Of a DNA stretch of 12,024 nucleotides, positions 5,787 through 12,024 are shown piece after piece. A program made the translations under genes and the position numbers. Each line of letters begins with the position of its first letter. Positions within the stretch are counted from its first letter, which is position 1. The stretch comes from CAXQRU01 sp964226685. GTDB lineage: Bacteria > Pseudomonadota > Gammaproteobacteria > Pseudomonadales > Cellvibrionaceae. The notes beneath the pieces are model-generated. The model had not been told where the DNA came from and made no database searches. It worked only from the letters and a program-made list of their open reading frames with translations. The stretch covers positions 1 to 12,024 of the forward strand of contig CAXQRU010000019.1 of NCBI GenBank assembly GCA_964226685.1, read 5' to 3'.

Positions 5787-8552
5787 TTATTCACCCTTCA
5801 ATAAGCTAGTCAGCTCAGCCAAGCCCTGCATATCAAATTCATTACCCGTCAATTCACCCGTCATCTCAGCCAGCTCTTGCTCGATCGTTTTAATCTCATT
5901 GGCCACTTGTGAATAGGTAACAGCGTATTTATCAGCAAGGGCTTGCACTCTGCTGGTGAGTCGGGAAATCACAGCATTTGGCATGGCGGAAAGCTCGCGA
6001 CTTAATGGCGTTATCCATTTTAAGTGCAGTACCTCCTTTACCTGCTCATCCGTTAAGCCTTCTATAGTGGATTTAGTTTTTAGGTGTAAGGCACCGGCTT
6101 TCGCTTTAATATCGGCCTTAAGCTCAGCTTGTTCGGCTAACAACCTATCGGCCTTTATCACTTTGCCTTCATAGGTTTCAGGATCAAACTCAAAGCCCGC
6201 TCTTAATGTTTGTAGGTAAGCGTTAATTTTGGCTTTGCTGTAAGTGCCATTTTTGCTGGCTTCGATTTTTTGCCAGTCCACTTCCGTATGAGCTTTAATA
6301 AAGGCCAACTTTTCTGGGTTTTTGGCTTTATTATCCAACAAGGTCATGTAGTCATTGAGTGCATGAATCTCTTCTGAATCTACATCTGCATAACATTCTT
6401 TCAGCGCTTTGCTTAATTCAGCTTTTACGAAGGCGTCGTTTTTTTCATTCAGAATGGGCGAGTCTTTTTCTTCTTCGGTAAAGGACTCGATGATTTCTTC
6501 AATTTGAGCGGTGACGTCTGCTAATGTTGTTTCTTGGTCAGCTAGAGCTTGTAACTCCTCATTTAGGTACGTTTGCTGCACGAGTTCAAAAGGCAATATA
6601 TGGCCTTTCCAGCCGTCTTGTACTTCAGCCTCTTTGCCGTCTTTTTTCTTAATAACGATAACGGGATCAACTTGTTTAGTGGCGGCAAAGCCTTCGGTTT
6701 GCATCATTTCCAAGTCGGCGCTAATGATTTGCCACTGGTCATTGAGATATTGGTAGGCTTGGTATTGATCAATCAGTGCAATGGGAGCAAGGCGCTTAAA
6801 TAGCTCGGCACTTAACTCGCTCTCTTGTTGATTTCGGTTAACCGCTTGCCAATGTTGTATCAGGCTTGTGTTTAAGCGTTCGTCATAGCCTTTTAATGCT
6901 TGATGATAGGTAGCAATAAACGCTTTAATTTGTGGATGTTGGCTGATGGTGGCATTAACTGCATCTTTGGCGATAGCCAATTCGCTATAAGCCGCTGACT
7001 TGGGCGCAAACAAGGCAGTGCGACATTTGGGTAACGCTTGCCAATAGGCGTCAAGGTTTGATATTTCGCTGTTGGGTATGCCGCCTAACATGGTGGCGTG
7101 TAAGTCCCAACTTTCAGGCGCGGGCGAAGAGTCCACATAGCGTGGAATATTCAGGTTATAGCCGTTATCGCGTAGAGTTTGTTTTGAGACGACCTTGGAG
7201 AACTTGGGGTGATCTTCTCGATTGATGACAGCATCGACGATGCGTTTGATATCGCTGGCTTGCAGCTTATTGTTTTTCCCTTCTTTTATAAAGTGCTTGG
7301 AGGCATCCACAATTAATACGTCATTATTCTGCCGCTTTTGTTTGAGCACTAAAATGACAGTGGGAATGCCCGTGCCAAAAAAGATATTGCTGGGCAAACC
7401 GATAATGGCATCAATATGGTTATTTTCGATCAGTTGTTTACGAATTTCTCCTTCCTCACCACCACGGAACAAGACACCGTGGGGCAATACAATGGTCATG
7501 ATGCCATCGGGTTTTAGGTGGTAAAGGTCATGCAGCAGAAACGCAAAATCGGCTTTGGTTTTGGGCGCTAAGCCAAAGCGAGAATAACGTGGATCGTTCT
7601 CTTTATGCTCGGGGTCCCATTTTTGTGAATAGGGTGGATTAGAAACCACCGCATCCACATACAAGGCTTGGTAGGAACCGTGTGGGTCACTTTCGTCAAA
7701 GTACGGCCAATCGTCTTCCAAGGTATCGCCATTGCGGGTTTTAATGTTGCTGGCCTTTATGCCACGCATGATGAGGTTCATACGGGTCAGATTGTAGGTG
7801 TTGGCTTTTAGCTCTTGAGCGTAATAGGTAATGCTGTCTTTATTTTTTGCATGTTTTTCGACGGCTTCACCGATGTTAATCAACAAAGAACCAGAGCCGG
7901 ATGTGGGGTCGTAAATTTCAATCGTGTCTTTGTGCTTTAGCTCATGCGCGATGATGTAGGACATCAGCACGGACACTTCGTGAGGAGTGTAGAACTCTCC
8001 CGCTTTTTTACCGGCGTTGGCCGCAAATTTTTCAATCAAGTACTCATAGATGTAACCCAGCACATCATAGCCTTGCTTACCATTCATGGGGATGCTTTTA
8101 ATAAGGTGCAGTAAGTCGCTGATGGCTTTGGTGCGCTTGCCCGCGCTTTCTCCGAGTTTACTCAGGCCGGTTTCTAAGGTGGTAAAAATCCCTTCAAATA
8201 ATTTTTTGTGATTGGGGTGAATCAAGCGGCTAAACGCGGATAAGGCATCGCGCACATTGGATTCATCAAAGTCAGAGGTAGGATCAATCCAAGTGGAAAA
8301 GAGGTTGTTATAGCGAATAAAATACCCAAGTGTGCTTTGGATAAACTCGACGGTCTCGGCATCATCTTCATTTAATGATTTGATGTCTTCGCTTGTCATG
8401 CCTTGCGAAATGACAAATTGTACGAGTTGGTCACTGAGGTATTTGTAAAAGATAAAGCCAAGTATGTAATCTTTGTATTCATTCGCTTCAATTTTAGAGC
8501 GCATCTGGTTTGCGGATTCCCAGATTTTTGCGGCGAGTTGTTGCTTATTCAA
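5787..8552 (-). CDS. hsdM: Type I restriction-modification methyltransferase subunit M with long C-terminal extension
   Basis: HsdM methylates adenine at N6 in the site chosen by HsdS, using S-adenosylmethionine; two copies join one HsdS. A helical N-terminal domain spans about 5-150. GEFYTPHEVS at 185-194 opens the methylase domain. The SAM motif I DPTSGSGSLL is at 215-224 and catalytic motif IV NPPY at 305-308. The methylase fold ends near NGYNLNIPRYV (463-473). About 450 further residues follow, rich in E, K, A and L and probably largely helical, so the 921-residue protein is far longer than the roughly 500-530 residues of EcoKI or EcoR124I HsdM. The start is TTG at 8552: GAGAG at 8562-8566 lies nine bases upstream, an in-frame TGA stands shortly before it, and the next ATG (codon 17) would remove conserved helix. 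It is first in the operon and ends one base before hsdS. The frame is intact and both motifs are complete. Confidence 0.96.
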   Translation of the reverse strand: MNKQQLAAKIWESANQMRSKIEANEYKDYILGFIFYKYLSDQLVQFVISQGMTSEDIKSLNEDDAETVEFIQSTLGYFIRYNNLFSTWIDPTSDFDESNVRDALSAFSRLIHPNHKKLFEGIFTTLETGLSKLGESAGKRTKAISDLLHLIKSIPMNGKQGYDVLGYIYEYLIEKFAANAGKKAGEFYTPHEVSVLMSYIIAHELKHKDTIEIYDPTSGSGSLLINIGEAVEKHAKNKDSITYYAQELKANTYNLTRMNLIMRGIKASNIKTRNGDTLEDDWPYFDESDPHGSYQALYVDAVVSNPPYSQKWDPEHKENDPRYSRFGLAPKTKADFAFLLHDLYHLKPDGIMTIVLPHGVLFRGGEEGEIRKQLIENNHIDAIIGLPSNIFFGTGIPTVILVLKQKRQNNDVLIVDASKHFIKEGKNNKLQASDIKRIVDAVINREDHPKFSKVVSKQTLRDNGYNLNIPRYVDSSPAPESWDLHATMLGGIPNSEISNLDAYWQALPKCRTALFAPKSAAYSELAIAKDAVNATISQHPQIKAFIATYHQALKGYDERLNTSLIQHWQAVNRNQQESELSAELFKRLAPIALIDQYQAYQYLNDQWQIISADLEMMQTEGFAATKQVDPVIVIKKKDGKEAEVQDGWKGHILPFELVQQTYLNEELQALADQETTLADVTAQIEEIIESFTEEEKDSPILNEKNDAFVKAELSKALKECYADVDSEEIHALNDYMTLLDNKAKNPEKLAFIKAHTEVDWQKIEASKNGTYSKAKINAYLQTLRAGFEFDPETYEGKVIKADRLLAEQAELKADIKAKAGALHLKTKSTIEGLTDEQVKEVLHLKWITPLSRELSAMPNAVISRLTSRVQALADKYAVTYSQVANEIKTIEQELAEMTGELTGNEFDMQGLAELTSLLKGE
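5793..5798 (-). promoter_or_regulatory. Ribosome binding site fixing the hsdS start
   Basis: AAGGGT on the minus strand lies inside the last codons of hsdM and about seven bases before ATG 5785. It sits directly at the alternative GTG 5794 and so could not serve it. The arrangement suggests translational coupling of hsdS to hsdM. Confidence 0.65.
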
Positions 8553-8572
8553 TTTCTTTATCTCTCAAATTC

Positions 8573-8590
8573 AGTATAGTCTTGAAGACT
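8573..8590 (-). promoter_or_regulatory. Candidate hsdM promoter element with overlapping palindrome
   Basis: On the minus strand TATACT (8573-8578) resembles a -10 box. A GCAACA 18 bases upstream is only a weak -35. The palindrome AGTCTTGAAGACT (8578-8590, arms AGTCTT and AAGACT around G) touches the -10 box and could be an operator. Start of transcription here would leave a very short leader before TTG 8552, which weakens the case. No regulator for it is apparent in the window. Confidence 0.3.
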
Positions 8591-8611
8591 TGATTATGTT
8601 GCTTATGTGCA

Positions 8612-8866
8612 TTAACACTCAAAAAAATCTTCGTCTATTTTCTTTAGGTACAATACATCTTCAATGCGGCAACCAGTATTATACCAGAGCATTAACTTGC
8701 CTAACTCCCTGCCATCTATTAAGACAATTCGGCTACTTAAATCATTTGCTGTTTGCACGGCGGAAGGAGGCTTGCACAAGAAAACTTGTACAAAATTTCC
8801 TCTAACCAACAAATCCAAGGCTGCATTATAATAGTTGTTCTTAATGAAAACCTGTCTTTTCTTGCC
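8612..8866 (-). pseudogene. C-terminal remnant of an Mrr-like type IV restriction endonuclease
   Basis: The open frame on the minus strand runs from a stop at 8867-8869 to TAA at 8612. Its last 35-40 residues, including RIVLIDGRELGKLM, YNTG and KKIDEDFFE, look like the conserved C-terminus of Mrr_cat family proteins, which cut methylated DNA. In intact members the catalytic D and QxK residues lie upstream of this part and are absent here. The piece before it (GNFVQV...SAVQTAND) fits the family only loosely. The longest start-like reading begins at TTG 8818 and has no ribosome site. The DNA further upstream runs straight into oxyR. I read this as a decayed fragment, not a working gene. It lies between oxyR and hsdM and now provides the leader region of the hsd operon. 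A small novel protein is possible but less likely. Confidence 0.7.
8825..8830 (-). promoter_or_regulatory. Consensus -10 hexamer upstream of hsdM (weak promoter candidate)
   Basis: TATAAT on the minus strand is an exact -10 hexamer located at the 5' end of the mrr remnant. No good -35 is found at 15-19 bases upstream. If used, it would give the hsd transcript a leader of roughly 260 bases. This is a chance match until tested. Confidence 0.22.
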
Positions 8867-8921
8867 TTAAACTGGCTTTAGCTATCCTTATTTGAACGCA
8901 ATCTGGCTATAAAAAGACCAC

Positions 8922-9812
8922 CTAAGACTCAAGCCTAGCCTTCATATAATCAGAAAGACACTCAATGGCATCAAGAGACGGATACTGCGGCCTAACCAAA
9001 AACGCAAATTCCCGATGAGGCCCCGGTTCATCAAGGCGCACAAAAGAGAGCTGTGGATGGTTCACCACAAGAGACTCTAAGGCAATTTCGGGCACCAGGG
9101 TCGTCCCCATTTTACCCACCACTAACTCAACCAAGGTCGTAAGGCTAGTGCCGCCTAATTGAATCGAGTCATTTTCAGAAAACTGACAAGCCGCCAGCGC
9201 ATGGTCTTTTAAACAATGGCCATCTTTTAATAACATTAAATTGGATTGCTTAATATCCTCAGAGTGAATCACTTTATGAGAGGCTAGCTCATCATCCCTG
9301 TGGGTGACCCAGTAGAGATCTTCTTGCCAAAAGGTAAACGTGAGCAGGCCTTGGCAATCATAGGGTAGCGCTAAAATCGCGGTATCTAAGTGCCCCTTTA
9401 ATACGCTATCGACCAAAATGTGCGACTGATCTTCAACAATGGTCAACTCAAGTTCAGGATAATCACTTTTGAGCGCTGGCAATACTTTTGGCAGCAAATA
9501 AGGGGCGATGGTAGGAATAATGCCAATCGATAATTGAGTATCCAGCGCCGATTGTTTAGCTTGTGCCATTTTTTGCAAATCGAGCACACTCAAATAAATC
9601 TCTCTGGCTTTTTTAAGCACTTGTGCCCCTAAAGGCGTCACCAACACTTGCTTATTATTGCGCTCAAAAATTTGAAAACCGAGCTGGCGCTCCATTTCAT
9701 TTAAGGAGTTGCTGAGGGCCGATTGAGAAATCGAACAGGCCTCGGCCGCCTTGTTAAAATGCAAGTGCTCTTCAATAGCCAGGGCATGTCGAATTTGTTT
9801 GATTGAAATCAT
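8922..9812 (-). CDS. oxyR: LysR-family peroxide-sensing regulator OxyR
   Basis: OxyR senses hydrogen peroxide by forming a disulphide and then activates antioxidant genes such as ahpCF. The 296-residue protein has an N-terminal LysR winged helix-turn-helix (about 1-60, with FNKAAEACSISQSALSNSL) and a periplasmic-binding-like sensor domain. The redox cysteines are present at C200 (in LLKDGHCLKDHAL) and C209, matching C199 and C208 of E. coli OxyR in spacing and context. ATG 9812 is the only sensible start, since an in-frame TAA lies four codons upstream. AAGGAAG is 17 bases away, so the ribosome site is poor and initiation may depend on translation coming from ahpF, 35 bases upstream. It is in the same direction as ahpCF, as in the Xanthomonas ahpC-ahpF-oxyR arrangement. 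No intrinsic terminator is obvious after it. Confidence 0.95.
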   Translation of the reverse strand: MISIKQIRHALAIEEHLHFNKAAEACSISQSALSNSLNEMERQLGFQIFERNNKQVLVTPLGAQVLKKAREIYLSVLDLQKMAQAKQSALDTQLSIGIIPTIAPYLLPKVLPALKSDYPELELTIVEDQSHILVDSVLKGHLDTAILALPYDCQGLLTFTFWQEDLYWVTHRDDELASHKVIHSEDIKQSNLMLLKDGHCLKDHALAACQFSENDSIQLGGTSLTTLVELVVGKMGTTLVPEIALESLVVNHPQLSFVRLDEPGPHREFAFLVRPQYPSLDAIECLSDYMKARLES

Positions 9813-9847
9813 GGCTGTAGTTTAACAGACTTCCTTGTCTAACAACA

Positions 9848-11446
9848 TTAGGCCACCTGGCTGGTGGCCTCAGAGCCTGCCTCTTCTTTATAAACCGTCA
9901 GCAAATATTCAAAAGCCGACAATGAAGCCTTAGCACCCTCTCCCATCGAAATAATAATCTGTTTAAAGGGTACGGTGGTCACATCCCCTGCGGCAAAGAT
10001 ACCTGGCACTGAGGTTCGGCCTTTTTCATCGATAATGATTTCGCCATGAGCACTGGTATCCACCAAGTCTTTTATAAACTGACTGTTAGGCACCAAACCA
10101 ATTTGTACAAACACACCGGATAACTCAGCCGTATGCGTTTCATTAGTGGCCCTGTCAATATATTCCAGTGCATTGACTTTGCCATCGCGAGCTACAATCG
10201 ATTTGGTGGCTGCATTGGTGATGATGTCAATATTGCTGGCAGCCATGGCTTTATCGACCAAGACCTTATCGGCTTTCAGATCTGGCATAAACTCAAAGAC
10301 TTTTACCGACTTCACTATCATGGCCAAATCCAAGGCGGCTTCAATACCGGAGTTACCACCACCAATAACCGCCACATCTTTGCCCTTGAAAAATGGGCCA
10401 TCGCAGTGTGGGCAGTAGGCCACACCATTGCCAATATTTTCTTTCTCGCCAGGCACCCCTAACTCGCGCCAACGAGCACCAGTCGCCACAATGATCGATT
10501 TAGCCCGAATCACTTCGCCGGTATTTAAGTGCAATAATTTCAAGGAACCCTCCAGCTCCACTCGCTCGACTTTCACATGCTCTTTGCGAGTGATTTGATA
10601 TTCATCCAAATGGGACTGCATAGCACCGACCAATTTAGGCCCGGTGGTTTCGGGAACTGAAATGAGATTTTCAATACCCATGGTATCTTTCACCTGCCCG
10701 CCCAAACGGTCTGCAATTACAGTCACCGCCAAGCCTTTTCGAGCCGAGTAGATGGCCGCCGATACGCCCGCCGGCCCACCACCAATGATTGCCACATCTT
10801 GAACCGGTAATTCACTCTGTGATGCAGATTGAAGGATATTGGGGTAACGCTTTGTTAAATTTTCGATGAGTAGAGCTGCATCGACTTTGCCATTAGCAAA
10901 CAATTCTCCATTCAGATAGACACAGGGAACTCCCTGTATTTCTCGTGCCTCAACCAGCTCTTGGTACAAGCCACCATCGATCATTTCGGTTTGGATATTG
11001 GGGTTGAGCACAGCAAAGTCATTGAGCGTTTGCACAACGTCTGGGCAGTTATGACAACTCAAACTCACAAAGACTTCAAATTGTAAAGGCTCACTGACAT
11101 TAGCGATCATGTCACGAATGCTTTGATCCAATTTCACCTCGCTACCGCCAGCACGCAACAAGGCTAATATCAAAGAATTAAATTCATGACCACTGGGAAT
11201 ACCAGAAAATAAAATACCAGTAGGCTCGCCATCTGCCAAAATAGTAAAACTAATAGGACTGCGCAATGGCTCAGACAAATCTTGCTCGTTAAGAGATAAG
11301 CGCTCAGAGGTGCTCACAACTTGTGTTAAAAACTCTACCAGCTCAGCACGCTTTGGATGATCACCCGTTTGCAAAACCAGAGTCAGCGGGTGCTTTAGCG
11401 CAGTAAAATGACCTTTCAATGCGTCAAGTATATTATCAGTGATCAT
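9848..11446 (-). CDS. ahpF: Alkyl hydroperoxide reductase subunit F (NADH-dependent flavoprotein)
   Basis: AhpF passes electrons from NADH through FAD and two disulphides to AhpC, which then reduces peroxides in the cytoplasm. The 532 residues contain an N-terminal thioredoxin-like double domain with the CHNC centre at 131-134 and the FAD-binding IGGGPAG at 221-227. The CPHC redox centre is at 345-348, followed by the NADH-binding IGGGNSG at 361-367 and the C-terminal FAD segment GIFAAGDV at 482-489. The length is close to E. coli AhpF (521). ATG 11446 has GGAG six bases upstream (11453-11456). It lies 53 bases after ahpC and is probably cotranscribed with it. All four redox cysteines are intact. 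Confidence 0.98.
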   Translation of the reverse strand: MITDNILDALKGHFTALKHPLTLVLQTGDHPKRAELVEFLTQVVSTSERLSLNEQDLSEPLRSPISFTILADGEPTGILFSGIPSGHEFNSLILALLRAGGSEVKLDQSIRDMIANVSEPLQFEVFVSLSCHNCPDVVQTLNDFAVLNPNIQTEMIDGGLYQELVEAREIQGVPCVYLNGELFANGKVDAALLIENLTKRYPNILQSASQSELPVQDVAIIGGGPAGVSAAIYSARKGLAVTVIADRLGGQVKDTMGIENLISVPETTGPKLVGAMQSHLDEYQITRKEHVKVERVELEGSLKLLHLNTGEVIRAKSIIVATGARWRELGVPGEKENIGNGVAYCPHCDGPFFKGKDVAVIGGGNSGIEAALDLAMIVKSVKVFEFMPDLKADKVLVDKAMAASNIDIITNAATKSIVARDGKVNALEYIDRATNETHTAELSGVFVQIGLVPNSQFIKDLVDTSAHGEIIIDEKGRTSVPGIFAAGDVTTVPFKQIIISMGEGAKASLSAFEYLLTVYKEEAGSEATSQVA

Positions 11447-11476
11447 AGGTATCTCCGGTTTATCAATTCAATAAAT

Positions 11477-11490
11477 CGTCATCCTTGACG
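11477..11490 (-). promoter_or_regulatory. Small hairpin in the ahpC-ahpF gap
   Basis: On the minus strand CGTCA and TGACG are perfect complements around AGGA, giving a 5 bp stem followed by ATTTATT. It is too short and lacks a solid T-run, so it is not a good terminator. It might protect the ahpC end of the message or reduce read-through, since many bacteria make more AhpC than AhpF. Confidence 0.3.
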
Positions 11491-11499
11491 GGCTATACA

Positions 11500-12024
11500 T
11501 TATATTTTTCCAACCAAATCTAACGATGGTGCCAAGGTTTGCTCACCTTCTTTCCACTTCGCTGGACACACTTCACCAGGATGCGCCGCCACGTATTGAG
11601 CCGCTTTCACTTTGCGAACTAAGTCCTGCGCATCGCGGCCCACACCTTCGGCGGTAATTTCCATGGCTTGGATGATGCCGTTAGGGTCAACCACAAAGGT
11701 TCCACGATCTGCTAAACCCATATCCTCGCGCATGACATCAAAGTTTCGAGTAATCGTGCCCGTTGGGTCACCAATCATGGTGTATTGAATTTTGCCAATG
11801 GTTTCAGAAGCGTCATGCCAGGCTTTATGGGTAAAATGTGTGTCGGTCGATACTGAGTACACTTCAACACCACGGCTCTTTAACTCATCATAATGATCCG
11901 CCAGATCCCCAAGCTCTGTTGGGCAAACAAAGGTAAAGTCTGCTGGGTAAAAGAAGAAAATCGCCCACTTACCTTCAATATCCTTATCCGTCACTTCAAT
12001 AAACTCACCGTTCTTAAACGCTTG
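11500..12024 (-). CDS. ahpC: Alkyl hydroperoxide reductase subunit C (2-Cys peroxiredoxin), 5' end outside window
   Basis: AhpC reduces hydrogen peroxide and organic hydroperoxides using a peroxidatic cysteine. It forms a disulphide with a second subunit and is recharged by AhpF. The visible 174 residues start with QAFKNGEFIE, so the frame continues past the window edge. By comparison with the 187-residue E. coli protein about 13 residues are missing. The peroxidatic cysteine is in TFVCPTELG (codon at 11923-11925) and the resolving cysteine in GEVCPAKW (codon at 11566-11568). The protein ends with the typical SLDLVGKI. The GTG at 11994 is an internal valine, not the start. The promoter and any OxyR site lie outside the window. 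Confidence 0.98.
   Translation of the reverse strand, partial: QAFKNGEFIEVTDKDIEGKWAIFFFYPADFTFVCPTELGDLADHYDELKSRGVEVYSVSTDTHFTHKAWHDASETIGKIQYTMIGDPTGTITRNFDVMREDMGLADRGTFVVDPNGIIQAMEITAEGVGRDAQDLVRKVKAAQYVAAHPGEVCPAKWKEGEQTLAPSLDLVGKI

Noticed and set aside
5786..5794. hsdS start at GTG 5794
   Set aside because: AAGG lies directly against this GTG, whereas it is correctly spaced for ATG 5785, and the three extra residues are not part of the conserved start.
8473..8805. Plus-strand open frame of 110 codons opposite hsdM and the mrr remnant
   Set aside because: It is antisense to the hsdM start and to the recognisable Mrr tail, has cysteine-rich composition without family resemblance, and is best explained as a shadow.
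9822..9843. Inverted AGAC/GTCT pair between ahpF and oxyR
   Set aside because: Only four pairs with a six-base loop and no T-run; likely chance.
10133..10462. Overlapping plus-strand frames of 90-109 codons inside ahpF
   Set aside because: They lie antisense to the strongly conserved CPHC and NADH-binding part of AhpF and show no independent features.
11992..11994. ahpC start at GTG 11994
   Set aside because: The residues encoded before it (QAFKNGEFIE) match the AhpC N-terminal region, so the GTG is an internal valine and the gene continues outside the window.

Overview
The window reads as gammaproteobacterial chromosome. AhpC, AhpF and OxyR are close in sequence and length to the enterobacterial proteins. 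The organism cannot be named from sequence alone. All convincing genes lie on the minus strand, so the window is read from right to left (12024 down to 1).

Right part (12024-8922): a peroxide-defence block in the order ahpC, ahpF, oxyR. AhpC runs off the right edge and lacks about its first 13 residues. AhpF is the dedicated flavoprotein reductase that recharges AhpC. OxyR is a LysR-type regulator that keeps both redox cysteines of the peroxide sensor. This is a housekeeping segment.

Middle and left part (8866-300): a DNA-defence cluster begins directly downstream of oxyR. First comes a decayed 3' end of an Mrr-like type IV restriction endonuclease (8612-8866), with no catalytic core. A complete type I restriction-modification operon follows: hsdM (TTG start, with an unusually long C-terminal extension), hsdS (two half-repeats with two target-recognition domains), a Fic-family AMP-transferase gene, and hsdR. 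The four genes are tightly packed: 1 nt between hsdM and hsdS, 13 nt between hsdS and fic, 34 nt between fic and hsdR. This suggests one transcript. HsdM and HsdS would form the methyltransferase, and adding HsdR gives the DNA-translocating endonuclease. The Fic protein is not part of a classical type I enzyme. It carries an intact catalytic motif, a class II self-inhibition motif and a C-terminal winged helix, so a guarded second-line effector or regulator is a reasonable hypothesis.

Left edge (1-299): no gene is visible. Three strong inverted repeats sit one after another between 122 and 209, just downstream of hsdR. The middle one could pair with either of two partners. Their role is unknown; they may mark the transcript end or the island edge.

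Base composition differs within the operon. A sampled part of the first HsdS recognition domain is about 33% G+C (5341-5460), whereas a sampled part of fic is about 58% (4261-4380). This fits a modular origin of the cluster.
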